Assembly: GCA_945860065.1 (NCBI GenBank)
Contig: CAMAPI010000011.1
Coordinates: 1 to 48,919, forward strand
Reading direction: 5' to 3'
From: Chryseobacterium gleum
Lineage (GTDB): Bacteria; Bacteroidota; Bacteroidia; Flavobacteriales_D; Crocinitomicaceae
Length of the DNA: 48,919 nucleotides
Made by a program: the position numbers and the translations under genes. The notes under the pieces are model-generated. The model was not told the origin of the DNA. It made no database searches and saw nothing but the letters and a program-made list of their open reading frames with translations. The first letter of the stretch is position 1; each line of letters begins with the position of its first letter. Shown one piece after another: positions 1 to 7,784 of this stretch.

Positions 1-1148
1 GTAGCCTTATTTTTATCCAAAGTAACTTGGACTACTGGAAGTGGAACCGGCGGCCAGTTTAATTTCCCGTGATGTGTCACCATTGCTTGTGAAACTATTG
101 GGTCATTCATGTCAATCTGAAACTTCTCCGCTTTCCCCAAATCATCTAACAAATGGCATAAGTTATTTCCATAAAGTTGTGACGCTTGTTTAGGAAGTTG
201 ATTGATTTTCCCAAGAATGGTTACTCCGTTTTCAGTGGTAAAAACCTCTCGGTTACGAGTAAGTTGACAATTACCTCCTGTTTCAGCAGCTAAATCAACG
301 ATAACCGATCCTGGTTTCATGGCAGCTACGTGATAGTCCAACCATAGTAAAGGAGCTGTTTTCCCCGGAATCTGCGCTGTCGTAATGACAATGTCTACTT
401 CCTTTGCTTGTTCCAAAAAGAGCTGCATCTCTGCCTTGATAAAATCTTCACTCATTTCCTTGGAATATCCTGTTGAAGTCGCTCCATCTTCATTAAAATC
501 AATGGTTAGAAATTGTGCGCCCATCGAATTAATTTGCTCTGCAACTTCTTTTCGTGTATCAAAAGCTCTTACAATGGCACCTAAGGAATTGGCTGCACCA
601 ATTGCTGCTAACCCTGCTACACCTGCGCCGATGACTAAAACCTTCGCAGGTTCTACTTTCCCTGCGGCAGTAATTTGTCCGTTCAGAAAGCGACCAAAAT
701 GAAATGCAGACTCTATCACCGCACGGTAACCCGAAATATTCGCCATAGAGGATAAAACATCCATTTTTTGCGCTCGAGTTATACGAGGGATAATGTCTAC
801 CGCAAATGCGCTGATGTTTTGGTTTTTCAAACTTTCAAGCAGTGCACTATTTTGCGAAGGACGCAAGTAACAAATAAGTACGGTGCCTGGTTGCATGGAA
901 AAAACCTCCTCTTGTGAAGGTTCTTTTACCTTTAATATGATATCTGACTGTTGTAAAATCTCACGGGAGGAAGTTACAATGTGAGCACCCGAATCGAAAT
1001 ATTCCTCATCGCGAAAACCAGACTTCATGCCTGCGCTCTTCTCAATGAACACCTCAAAACCTTGTTTAATTAATCGCTCTACTGTTTTGGGTGTTGCCGC
1101 AACGCGTTTTTCGTCCTGAAATATTTCAGCTGGAATTCCAATTTTCAT
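1..1148 (-). CDS. pntA: NAD(P) transhydrogenase subunit alpha, N-terminal part (cut by window edge)
   Basis: The frame is open from the ATG at 1148 to base 1, so only the C-terminus is missing. The protein starts MKIGIPAEIFQDEKRVAATP, typical of the alanine dehydrogenase/PNT N-terminal domain. A Rossmann NAD-binding stretch GAGVAGLAAIGAA follows near residue 170, then the IPGKTAPLL segment typical of the family. PntA forms the NAD(H)-binding part of the membrane transhydrogenase, which couples hydride transfer between NAD(H) and NADP(H) to proton flow. Alanine dehydrogenase shares this fold, but the length and the PNT-like C-terminal segment (WPPVPLPVVQV) favour PntA. The PntB partner would be expected to the left of the window. 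The start is supported by homology from residue 1. Confidence 0.92.
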   Translation of the reverse strand, partial: MKIGIPAEIFQDEKRVAATPKTVERLIKQGFEVFIEKSAGMKSGFRDEEYFDSGAHIVTSSREILQQSDIILKVKEPSQEEVFSMQPGTVLICYLRPSQNSALLESLKNQNISAFAVDIIPRITRAQKMDVLSSMANISGYRAVIESAFHFGRFLNGQITAAGKVEPAKVLVIGAGVAGLAAIGAANSLGAIVRAFDTRKEVAEQINSMGAQFLTIDFNEDGATSTGYSKEMSEDFIKAEMQLFLEQAKEVDIVITTAQIPGKTAPLLWLDYHVAAMKPGSVIVDLAAETGGNCQLTRNREVFTTENGVTILGKINQLPKQASQLYGNNLCHLLDDLGKAEKFQIDMNDPIVSQAMVTHHGKLNWPPVPLPVVQVTLDKNKA

Positions 1149-1443
1149 TCTCTGCAATGGTTTCTTGAATATAATAAGTTTCTGTTAAACAATTAATAAG
1201 GGTGAAAAGTTCTAAAAGAACTAAAAAAATAGACATCCTGGCGGCTTGTCCTAAACTTATTATTGGAAGTACCAAGCTACCCAAGCATCCATTTGATTAA
1301 TGGAGGTTGGCCGTAGCAAGATCAGAATTTATAGTGCAGCTGCTCTCATTCAAAACCTTTAGTGCTAGATATTCAGAGACTTCAAAAACCGCCTGCTTTA
1401 TCTGATTTCTTGAAATCGCATGATCCGTTTCGTTTTGGGCTTA
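1149..1443. other. Gene-poor region between pntA and the 96-bp duplication
   Basis: No complete gene is visible here on either strand. It holds a short palindrome close to pntA and, from about 1335, a small frame that runs into the first copy of the 96-bp repeat. I see no tRNA, rRNA or clear insertion-sequence end. Confidence 0.5.
1208..1222. promoter_or_regulatory. Perfect 15-nt inverted repeat upstream of pntA
   Basis: AGTTCT-AAA-AGAACT is an exact dyad lying 60 bp upstream of the pntA start. It is not followed by a strong T-run on either strand, so an operator-like site is as likely as a hairpin. The role is inferred only from symmetry and position. Confidence 0.25.
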
Positions 1444-1535
1444 CCCAAGGATTTGTTCATCGCAAGCTAAAACCCAAACTGCTGCGCAGTTTTCGGGGAT
1501 TTTTGTTTTTAAACGCTTATCAAAATGAATTTTGA
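1335..1535 (+). pseudogene. Possible remnant of a decayed coding sequence
   Basis: A frame open from 1335 to a TGA at 1533-1535 encodes a peptide ending SDFLKSHDPFRFGLTQGF and then HRKLKPKLL. The residue mix looks protein-like. A plausible upstream continuation (IRIYSAAALIQNL, about 1324-1359) lies in another frame, so a frameshift near 1358-1360 would be needed to join them. There is no start codon. The last 30 or so codons are exactly the segment duplicated at 1568. I do not recognise the family; it may instead be a chance frame in repeat DNA. Confidence 0.2.
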
Positions 1536-1539
1536 ACGC
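1444..1539 (+). repeat. 96-bp direct repeat, copy 1
   Basis: Bases 1444-1539 are repeated without mismatch at 1568-1663, with a 28-bp spacer. The unit contains a hairpin (CCCAAACTGC / GCAGTTTTCGGG) followed by a T-rich tract GGATTTTTGTTTTT, so each copy could act as a plus-strand terminator. It also carries the 14-mer CAAGCTAAAACCCA, which recurs in inverted orientation just downstream of the tRNA. Confidence 0.9.
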
Positions 1540-1567
1540 TGGGAAGAGGATTACGCTGACGCGTGTT

Positions 1568-1663
1568 CCCAAGGATTTGTTCATCGCAAGCTAAAACCCA
1601 AACTGCTGCGCAGTTTTCGGGGATTTTTGTTTTTAAACGCTTATCAAAATGAATTTTGAACGC
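1568..1663 (+). repeat. 96-bp direct repeat, copy 2
   Basis: This copy is identical to 1444-1539, at an offset of 124 bp. It ends one base before the tRNA-Arg terminator region, so the plus-strand hairpin of the repeat and the minus-strand tRNA terminator face each other. Confidence 0.9.
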
Positions 1664-1702
1664 GTTAAAAACAAAAAACCCGGCACTGAAGTGCTGGGTT
1701 TT
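1664..1702 (-). terminator. Intrinsic terminator of tRNA-Arg
   Basis: Read on the minus strand, the stem AAAACCCAGCAC / GTGCCGGGTTTT with loop TTCA (1675-1702) is followed by TTGTTTTT, a classic rho-independent terminator. It starts 7 nt after the tRNA 3' end. Confidence 0.8.
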
Positions 1703-1708
1703 AGCTTG

Positions 1709-1782
1709 TGGCCCCGGAGGGATTCTAACCCACAACCGCTGGAGCCGAAATCCAGTGCGCTATACAGTTGCGCCACGGAGCC
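1709..1782 (-). tRNA. tRNA-Arg (anticodon UCG)
   Basis: A complete 74-nt cloverleaf folds on the minus strand: acceptor GGCTCCG/CGGGGCC, D stem GCGC/GCGC, anticodon stem CTGGA/TCCAG with loop TTTCGGC (anticodon TCG), variable loop CGGTT, and T stem GTGGG/CCCTC with loop TTAGAAT. CCA is not fully encoded: the discriminator A is followed by CAA. There are two oddities. The D loop has GT instead of GG at positions 18-19 and the T loop has A instead of C at 56, so the 19-56 tertiary pair becomes U-A. The T stem also has a U50-U64 mismatch. A consensus promoter and a terminator flank it, so the gene looks live. Confidence 0.93.
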
Positions 1783-1791
1783 GATTGGATG

Positions 1792-1823
1792 CAAATATAC
1801 ACTCGTTTTTTTGTTTTGTCAAT
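1792..1823 (-). promoter_or_regulatory. Bacteroidetes-type promoter of tRNA-Arg
   Basis: On the minus strand the exact -7 box TATATTTG (1799-1792) lies 20 nt downstream of ATTG (1823-1820), matching the TTTG-N19/20-TAnnTTTG layout of the phylum's primary sigma factor. Transcription would begin a few bases before the tRNA 5' end at 1782. Confidence 0.7.
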
Positions 1824-1846
1824 GGAATTGCAATAGATTGGAAAAA

Positions 1847-2734
1847 TCAAGACATCATTGCTCCTTCCTTTAAGGAATGCGGTGAAATGAAAATGCGCTT
1901 CGCCTTCAGTTGACGAATCACCCACCGTGTCTTGATTGCTGCTAACGGTGCCATCCGCTTGCGAATCGCAATGATGTGGGGATTCTCGTCCCGCTCGGAC
2001 TGACTAGAGGCAATGGTGCGCTCTAACATCTCCATGAAGTGTTCGTATTGGACTTCGTGCGCACATCCCTCTGATGTAAATGCTCGCTCATGCATGAGCT
2101 CGAAGAATGTTTCAAAACTTCCTGATGCGCCAATGAGCGTGTGACTATTCAAGGTGCGTAAAAACGATCCGCAGGCGGACTCTAAATAGTTTTCTAGGCT
2201 GAGAATATCCTCGGTGGACATCGGGTCTGAAAATTGGAATAATTCATATATCCGAGAAACGCCAATATTGAAGGAATCCATGTCAAGCACACCATCTTCA
2301 TCCGCTAAAATAAACTCGGTACTTCCTCCGCCAATGTCCATGATTACCCCGGATTCTTCAAAGTTCATGGTTTGATGAACGCCACGATAAATCAACTGTG
2401 CCTCCGCTAATCCAGAAATCACTTCGATGTGCAATCCCAACTCCTCTTGAACACGATTGATTAATTCTGATCGATTTTCCGCATCGCGAATAGCCGAAGT
2501 TCCAATCGCACGAATATCCGTGACTCCCTTCGCATGACAAGTCGAAACGTAACGTCCCAAGCAAGCAACTGCGCGTTCAATCGCATCTGCAGTAATTCGC
2601 TTTTCGTGAATCCCGCCCATTCCCAGAGCAACACCTTCTTTCTCGCTGTGCTGTATACGAATTTGTCCATCTAGCGCAACGTCCGCAATCATCAAATTGA
2701 ATGTATTCGTACCTAAATCAATGAGTGCTTTCAT
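1847..2734 (-). CDS. Ppx/GppA family phosphatase (exopolyphosphatase-like)
   Basis: At 295 residues, this is the catalytic two-lobed core of the Ppx/GppA family (ASKHA fold) without the C-terminal HD-like extension of E. coli Ppx. Motifs are the phosphate-1 loop DLGTNT (6-11), SGLAEAQ with the catalytic Glu at 111, and the phosphate-2 loop DIGGGST (133-139). The family hydrolyses polyphosphate or the 5' phosphate of pppGpp; the exact substrate cannot be told here. The ATG at 2734 directly precedes the ALIDLGTN motif, so the start is firm. It is separated by 14 bp from the exporter permease upstream and is probably cotranscribed with it. The downstream tRNA has its own promoter. Confidence 0.9.
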   Translation of the reverse strand: MKALIDLGTNTFNLMIADVALDGQIRIQHSEKEGVALGMGGIHEKRITADAIERAVACLGRYVSTCHAKGVTDIRAIGTSAIRDAENRSELINRVQEELGLHIEVISGLAEAQLIYRGVHQTMNFEESGVIMDIGGGSTEFILADEDGVLDMDSFNIGVSRIYELFQFSDPMSTEDILSLENYLESACGSFLRTLNSHTLIGASGSFETFFELMHERAFTSEGCAHEVQYEHFMEMLERTIASSQSERDENPHIIAIRKRMAPLAAIKTRWVIRQLKAKRIFISPHSLKEGAMMS

Positions 2735-2748
2735 CAGTGATGGATTCG

Positions 2749-4077
2749 TTAAGACTTAAACATGCGCCAAATTTGTGTCCATCGCAAACGATGTCCAAAT
2801 TGAAGAATGCCGTTTTTGTAAAGTCTACCTGCGATTTGCAACATCAACAAGGCGGAAAGCAAGATGATGAACAAGTGAATCCAAATGAGGTAATACGACT
2901 CAATGGGAACGCCTTGCGCCAACTGAATCATGACCACCATCGGTGCGGTAAATGGTAAATAACTGATCCAAGTGGCAAAGGTGGAATCTGGGTATTGTAT
3001 GTACATGTATCCCGATAAAATGGAGAATCCAAGTAGCAATAAAATCGGCATCACAAACTGTTGTCCATCGCTTTCAGTTCCTGTCATCGCGCCAATCATG
3101 CTGAAAAATGCACCATAGAAATAATACGCCGCAACGAAGAAGAAGATAAAATGAATACTCATCCACACGTAATCGATGCGTGCATAGACCAAGTCCAAAA
3201 CTGGATTACTGCTCAATCCTTCTTGCGTCTCGACCACCTGTGATTGCACATCCGCGGACAACTGAACTCCTTGCCAATTCGCTGGATTCAACATGTCTGG
3301 GAAAATGGTCTGACGGAAAATCCACAAGCCTAAACCGATCAATAAAGACCAAATGAGCAATTGAAACAACGCAGCTAAGGCGATTCCAGTCATTTTACCC
3401 ATCATGAGTTGACGTGGTTTGACTGCAGACAATAACACTTCGACAATGCGGTTGCTTTTTTCCTTCGCCGTACTGCGCAAGATGGTCATCCCGTAGATTC
3501 CGATGAACAAGAAAATCAAGGCTCCAAAGACGAATCCCACCCAACTTTCAAGGTCTCTTGACTCATTTTTTGGATCGTAAATATTTCGGAAATCCATGAT
3601 CAATGGTTGCTTGATGCGGCGGAAGTGCTCTAACGATAAGTTCGTAAAGGACTCCACCACCAATTCTTCAATGCGTCGTTCCATTTGAAACTTCAACTGC
3701 ATTTTGACGTCCACTGAAGGCGAAGCGCGGTAAAAGACAAAGGCTTTTTTGTTAATGAGGATTTTCTCGTTGATTTCGACCATCGCATCGAACTTCTGGT
3801 ATTGAGAGCCATCGCGAAATTCTTCAATTTCTACGTAATCATCGATGAAAAAATAATGTACTTCGTGTTCGGCTTGCGCCATCACACGGTGATCCATCAA
3901 TTCTGCCGGATCGACAATTAAGACATTGATGCTGTTTTTTCCTTCGTCGCCTGCTTTGAATAAAAAGGCTAACATGGTCAAACAAACCAATGGGCCAATG
4001 AACAACATCCACAAGAATGTGCGATTCATCACGCGCTCCGACCATTCTCTTTTCGTAAGTAACCAAAAATTACGCAT
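2749..4077 (-). CDS. ABC-2 type exporter permease (NatB-like)
   Basis: This 442-residue membrane protein starts MRNFWLLTKREWSERVMNRTF, followed by a first membrane span, a large extracytoplasmic domain (about 50-205), then five further hydrophobic spans in the C-terminal half. This is the ABC-2 topology of NatB/YhaP-type exporters. I chose the ATG at 4077 over upstream codons because it overlaps the ATPase stop codon (ATGCGTAA) and has a GGAGG purine tract just before it. The partner ATPase lies immediately upstream, so the pair forms one transporter. The substrate is unknown: NatAB exports sodium in Bacillus, but that assignment should not be carried over without data. Confidence 0.85.
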   Translation of the reverse strand: MRNFWLLTKREWSERVMNRTFLWMLFIGPLVCLTMLAFLFKAGDEGKNSINVLIVDPAELMDHRVMAQAEHEVHYFFIDDYVEIEEFRDGSQYQKFDAMVEINEKILINKKAFVFYRASPSVDVKMQLKFQMERRIEELVVESFTNLSLEHFRRIKQPLIMDFRNIYDPKNESRDLESWVGFVFGALIFLFIGIYGMTILRSTAKEKSNRIVEVLLSAVKPRQLMMGKMTGIALAALFQLLIWSLLIGLGLWIFRQTIFPDMLNPANWQGVQLSADVQSQVVETQEGLSSNPVLDLVYARIDYVWMSIHFIFFFVAAYYFYGAFFSMIGAMTGTESDGQQFVMPILLLLGFSILSGYMYIQYPDSTFATWISYLPFTAPMVVMIQLAQGVPIESYYLIWIHLFIILLSALLMLQIAGRLYKNGILQFGHRLRWTQIWRMFKS

Positions 4078-4996
4078 GTGCTTCCTCCTTTCCGCGAATA
4101 ATGTCAATAAATACTTCTTGCATGGAAGGTAATTTTTTCTCGATTAATTCGATTTCGACTTTTCCGACCAAAGCATTGATTAAATCGTTCATTTGACTTG
4201 TTCCGCGCATTTTCAATTTTGCTAAAAATCGATTTTCACCAATTTCTTCGTGTCCTAGTAATTCGAAGTCCGTCCATAATGCATTCACGAAACCGATCAT
4301 GTTTCCTTTAAATCGAACGGTATATTCACCTTGATTGTGCTGTTCGCGTAAATTCCAAACGGTATCCTCCGCTAATTTTTTCGCTTCGTGGATCAAACTC
4401 GCACGGTCACAAATTTCATCCACACTTTGCATATTATGTGTCGAAAGGATGATGGTTTTTCCACTCGCTTTCAGTTCTTTCATTTCGGTTAAAATCAATT
4501 CCACGTTCACCGGGTCAAAACCACTGAGTGGTTCATCCAAGACCAACAACTGTGGATCATGAACCAATGCCGCAATGAATTGTACTTTTTGTGCCATTCC
4601 TTTGGATAAGGATTCCACGCGTTTGGATCGCCAATCCAATATTCCGAATTTTGATAACCAATGTGTGACATTTCGCTGTGCTTCACTTTTGGTTAATCCA
4701 CGTAGTTGTGCAAGAAAAATCAATTGTTCTTCGACCTGCATATTTTTGTACAAGCCTCTTTCTTCGGGCAAGTATCCAATCTGTCCGAGCTGCGCTTGCG
4801 TCATGAGTTGACCATTAAATCGAATGGTTCCAGAATCGGTTTCAATGATTTGATTGATGATGCGAATTAAGGTAGTCTTCCCTGCTCCATTCGGACCAAG
4901 TAAGCCGTAAATTTCTCCTTTACCAACGGACAAAGAAATGTTATCGAGGGCGATTTTCCGCTGAAAGGACTTACAAAGATTATTGATTTCTAACAT
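4070..4996 (-). CDS. ABC transporter ATP-binding protein (NatA-like)
   Basis: The protein has 308 residues with an N-terminal ABC ATPase domain: Walker A GPNGAGKT near 34-41, signature LSKGMAQKV near 130, Walker B LLVLDEPLSGFDP near 150, and the H-loop STHNM. The C-terminal 80 residues resemble the DUF4162-type extension found on drug and sodium exporter ATPases. It powers the permease encoded next, with which it overlaps by 8 bp. The ATG at 4996 is the natural start (MLEINNLCKSF). A 33-bp gap separates it from the CPBP protease upstream, so the three genes may share a transcript. Confidence 0.9.
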   Translation of the reverse strand: MLEINNLCKSFQRKIALDNISLSVGKGEIYGLLGPNGAGKTTLIRIINQIIETDSGTIRFNGQLMTQAQLGQIGYLPEERGLYKNMQVEEQLIFLAQLRGLTKSEAQRNVTHWLSKFGILDWRSKRVESLSKGMAQKVQFIAALVHDPQLLVLDEPLSGFDPVNVELILTEMKELKASGKTIILSTHNMQSVDEICDRASLIHEAKKLAEDTVWNLREQHNQGEYTVRFKGNMIGFVNALWTDFELLGHEEIGENRFLAKLKMRGTSQMNDLINALVGKVEIELIEKKLPSMQEVFIDIIRGKEEAHA

Positions 4997-5029
4997 AACA
5001 AGGTAAAGCTAAAAAAAAGCAGAGAATTC

Positions 5030-5947
5030 CTACATGCTTTGCATGATTTCTTTCCAACTTGGCCACTTGTAGATGCGTTTGAAGATCACAAACAACGATG
5101 GCAATAATATCAAAAGAAAAATAATAGATGACCAGCCACTATCTGGATCCTGGTGATTCAAAAAGAGTGCATCCGTGCGAAAAACTTGCCAATCCGTTGT
5201 CACAAAAATAGCTGCAATCAAATTATTCGCGAAGTGATAACCAATCGCCAATTCGATTCCGTCATCCACCGTGGTGATGAGCGCTAAAAACAATCCGGAC
5301 AACACGTAATAAACAAGCATGTGGTAACCCAATTCCTGTACTTCAGGATTTCCGATGTGCATGAGTCCGAACATCAATGAACTGATCAAGATCGATGTGC
5401 CGGTGCGTTTGATCCGTAATTTCAATCCTTTCAACAGATACGAACGAAACAATAATTCTTCGCAGGCTGTCTGAATGGACAACATGAGTAAACTAACCAC
5501 TAACAACGGAAAAAACTTCGCTGGATCGAATTGAAATACATAGGCTTGTCCGTGACCGAACGAATCCGCATAAATCTGAATGGACATCAGTCCGACCATT
5601 ACGACGACGATGAAAAAGAAAGCAAAGGACAAGCGTTTCCAACGAAAGTTCTCCATCGATGTGAAAGCTTGTAGCAAAGGACGCTGATGCATCCAACGGT
5701 GATGAAGCAAGACGCCGATAAAAACCAGTAAATATGGTAAAAGCACCCAGAATAAAAACCGTGTATGTCCCATCGTTTGATAGAATACCTTGTCCATTGA
5801 TTCAATGGACAAACTCGGGAAATTAAAGTGGATATCCACCAATATACCCAAGCTTCCCAGAAAATACAAAATAAAAATGAGCAGAATTCCACTGACATAA
5901 GTCAGCGGTGAATTGTTTCCGTTTTCCGCTAAATCGATAAATTTCAT
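5030..5947 (-). CDS. CPBP family intramembrane metalloprotease
   Basis: This 305-residue polytopic membrane protein has about eight hydrophobic spans. The three CPBP/Abi motifs are intact: EELLFR (Glu163, Glu164, Arg168), FGLMH with His197, and YHFANN with His238 and Asn242. Family members are intramembrane proteases related to eukaryotic Rce1; some bacterial ones process or confer immunity to peptides, but the substrate here is unknown. The ATG at 5947 overlaps the dnaJ stop by one base (TGATG), which fixes the start and indicates translational coupling to dnaJ. An upstream TTG is less likely. Confidence 0.87.
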   Translation of the reverse strand: MKFIDLAENGNNSPLTYVSGILLIFILYFLGSLGILVDIHFNFPSLSIESMDKVFYQTMGHTRFLFWVLLPYLLVFIGVLLHHRWMHQRPLLQAFTSMENFRWKRLSFAFFFIVVVMVGLMSIQIYADSFGHGQAYVFQFDPAKFFPLLVVSLLMLSIQTACEELLFRSYLLKGLKLRIKRTGTSILISSLMFGLMHIGNPEVQELGYHMLVYYVLSGLFLALITTVDDGIELAIGYHFANNLIAAIFVTTDWQVFRTDALFLNHQDPDSGWSSIIFLLILLPSLFVIFKRIYKWPSWKEIMQSM

Positions 5948-7065
5948 CAATGGAACATGTCGCGCATGCGCTTGAAGAATCCTTTTTCTTTCTGTGCTGC
6001 GCTTGGACTAAAGTTCTCACTTTCTTTTAACTTTTCCAAGATTTCTTTTTCTTCTTTGGAAAACGTGGTTGGTGTGAAGATATGGATGTGAACGAATTGA
6101 TCACCTGTTCCATAACCTTGAACGCTTGGCAATCCTTTTCCACGCAGGCGAAGTACTTTTCCGCTTTGCGTTCCTGGTTCGACTTTGATTTTCGCTTTTC
6201 CGCCAATTGTCGGAACTTCAATGGATTCACCCAAAACAGCATCTACGAAATTGATGTAGGCATCGAAGTGTACATTTTCTCCTTCGCGACGCAATTCTTC
6301 GTGTTCCACTTCTTCAATCACAACGATTAAATCTCCTGCAACACCGTTGAATGGACCAGCATTCCCACGTCCTTGAACGCTTAACTGCATACCTTCCTCT
6401 ACTCCTGCTGGAATTTCGATCTCAATGACTTCTTCTTGTCGTTTCAATCCTTGTGCATCTGCATCTGCCGGTTTTTTGTCGATGGACTTTCCAGCTCCTT
6501 GACACACATGACATGCGGATTGCGTTTGCATCGCACCCAAGAAGGTTTGAGCAACACGTGTAATTCTTCCCGTACCGTTACAGGTCGGACAATTTTTGTA
6601 GGTCACTCCTTCCGCATTCACGAGTTTGTTGACCTTGATTTTCTTTTTAACACCATTGGCAATTTCTTCCAAGGTCAGTTTCATTTTCACGCGTAGGTTC
6701 GTTCCGCGAACAGTTCGAGATCCACCTCCACTTCGGCTTCCACCGAAACTTCCACCGAAAGCACCACCGAAAATATCTCCAAATTGCGAGAAGATATCAT
6801 CCATGTTCATGCCACCACCACTAAAGCCTCCTTGTCCACCCATTCCTGCGTGTCCAAATCGATCGTATTGCGCACGTTTTTCACCGTTGCTCAATACCTC
6901 GTATGCTTCCGCTGCTTCTTTAAACTTATCCTCAGCTGATGCATCATCTGGATTTTTATCCGGGTGAAACTTGATGGCCAATTTGCGGTAAGCTTTTTTG
7001 ATTTCCGCTTCATCGGCATTTTTTGCAATACCTAGAATTTCGTAATAATCTCTTTTTTGACTCAT
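5947..7065 (-). CDS. dnaJ: Chaperone protein DnaJ (single-zinc-centre variant)
   Basis: At 372 residues it has a J domain with HPD at 34-36, a Gly/Phe-rich linker (about 73-118), and C-terminal substrate-binding domains with [18 protein letters not shown]. DnaJ stimulates DnaK ATPase activity and delivers unfolded clients. The cysteine-rich domain keeps only two of the four usual CxxCxGxG motifs: CPTCNGTG (159-166) and CHVCQGAG (185-192). The positions of motifs 1 and 4 read VNAEGVTYK and DKKPADADA, so one zinc centre remains. I recall the same arrangement in other Flavobacteriia. It lies 13 bp after grpE and forms an operon with it; dnaK is not in the window. Confidence 0.95.
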   Translation of the reverse strand: MSQKRDYYEILGIAKNADEAEIKKAYRKLAIKFHPDKNPDDASAEDKFKEAAEAYEVLSNGEKRAQYDRFGHAGMGGQGGFSGGGMNMDDIFSQFGDIFGGAFGGSFGGSRSGGGSRTVRGTNLRVKMKLTLEEIANGVKKKIKVNKLVNAEGVTYKNCPTCNGTGRITRVAQTFLGAMQTQSACHVCQGAGKSIDKKPADADAQGLKRQEEVIEIEIPAGVEEGMQLSVQGRGNAGPFNGVAGDLIVVIEEVEHEELRREGENVHFDAYINFVDAVLGESIEVPTIGGKAKIKVEPGTQSGKVLRLRGKGLPSVQGYGTGDQFVHIHIFTPTTFSKEEKEILEKLKESENFSPSAAQKEKGFFKRMRDMFH

Positions 7066-7078
7066 AATGTGGGTCTGG

Positions 7079-7633
7079 TTATTGTCCTACGACTACTTTC
7101 GCAAAACGAATCACTTTATCGTTTAAATAATATCCTTTTTCAACGTCCTCAATCACTTTTCCAATCATCTTCTTGTCAGGTGCTGGAATATTCGCAATCG
7201 CTTCGTGTAAATCACTATTGAAATTCACTCCTTTCGCCTCCATTGGCTTCAATCCTTTGGAATCCAAAATACCCTTAAACATTGTGTAAATTAAATGGAA
7301 ACCTTCTTTCATTGGAGCAATATCCTCCAATTTTTCATTGGTAACAATCGCACGTTCGAAGTTGTCCATCACTGGTATCAAACTCAACAATACATCTTTG
7401 TTTGCCGTAGCTGTTAGTTCGATGCGTTCTTTGTAAGTTCTCTTTCTGTAATTATCAAAATCAGCGTGCAAAAGCAAGAAACGACTATTTAATTCCGCAT
7501 ACTTTTCTTCAGATGTTAACTCTTTCGGAGCTTCTTCTGTTCCTTCTTCTTGGTTGACTTCGGTTGTTTCCGTTGTTTCCTCTTGTTGATCCTGTTTTTG
7601 ATCAGCTCTCAATTCGTCCTTCTCTTCTGACAT
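7079..7633 (-). CDS. grpE: Nucleotide exchange factor GrpE
   Basis: This 184-residue protein has a very acidic, Gln/Glu/Thr-rich N-terminus (1-45), a coiled-coil dimerisation helix (about 45-100) and the C-terminal beta domain ending [16 protein letters not shown], the family signature region. GrpE dimers release ADP from DnaK. It is the first gene of a grpE-dnaJ operon. A -7 box (TAATTTTG) lies about 50 bp upstream. I saw no CIRCE-type inverted repeat in the leader. Confidence 0.95.
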   Translation of the reverse strand: MSEEKDELRADQKQDQQEETTETTEVNQEEGTEEAPKELTSEEKYAELNSRFLLLHADFDNYRKRTYKERIELTATANKDVLLSLIPVMDNFERAIVTNEKLEDIAPMKEGFHLIYTMFKGILDSKGLKPMEAKGVNFNSDLHEAIANIPAPDKKMIGKVIEDVEKGYYLNDKVIRFAKVVVGQ

Positions 7634-7682
7634 ATGATGAAATTTTAATTCGTTTTTCGTTTTGCAAAGATGAGACCATTGT

Positions 7683-7690
7683 CAAAATTA
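7683..7690 (-). promoter_or_regulatory. Candidate -7 box for grpE-dnaJ
   Basis: TAATTTTG on the minus strand matches TAnnTTTG exactly and lies 50 bp upstream of the grpE ATG. No clear -33 TTTG is present at the usual distance. Confidence 0.4.
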
Positions 7691-7764
7691 AGTCAAGGTG
7701 TCAGCAAGTTTGCGTCTTTCCTTGAAAAGTTGTCAGTAAAAATCGACGCAAATGAATATTCCCG

Positions 7765-7772
7765 TAAATTTG
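7765..7772 (+). promoter_or_regulatory. Candidate -7 box for the TraB/GumN gene
   Basis: TAAATTTG matches TAnnTTTG exactly and ends 12 bp before the first in-frame ATG, implying a very short leader. No convincing -33 element was found. Confidence 0.4.
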
Positions 7773-7784
7773 TCGCACTAATTG

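Noticed and set aside
385-702. 105-codon plus-strand frame inside pntA
   Set aside because: It is antisense to a well-conserved part of PntA (NAD-binding region) and has low-complexity Ala/Pro/Ser composition typical of a shadow frame.
1444-1663. Direct repeats as attL/attR of an integrated element
   Set aside because: Only 28 bp lie between the copies and no integrase is present, and the repeat does not include the tRNA 3' end, so no integrated element is shown.
1444-1663. CRISPR-like repeat pair
   Set aside because: There are only two units, of 96 bp each, with one 28-bp spacer and no cas genes.
1520-1913. Several short open frames crossing the tRNA and the 96-bp repeat on both strands
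   Set aside because: They run through the tRNA-Arg gene and its terminator and owe their length to these features; no protein family pattern is present.
5030-5947. CPBP protease as bacteriocin immunity or abortive infection gene
   Set aside because: There is no bacteriocin gene or phage-defence neighbour; the gene is coupled to dnaJ-grpE instead.
7634-7784. CIRCE heat-shock operator upstream of grpE-dnaJ
   Set aside because: No TTAGCACTC/GAGTGCTAA dyad is present in the leader.
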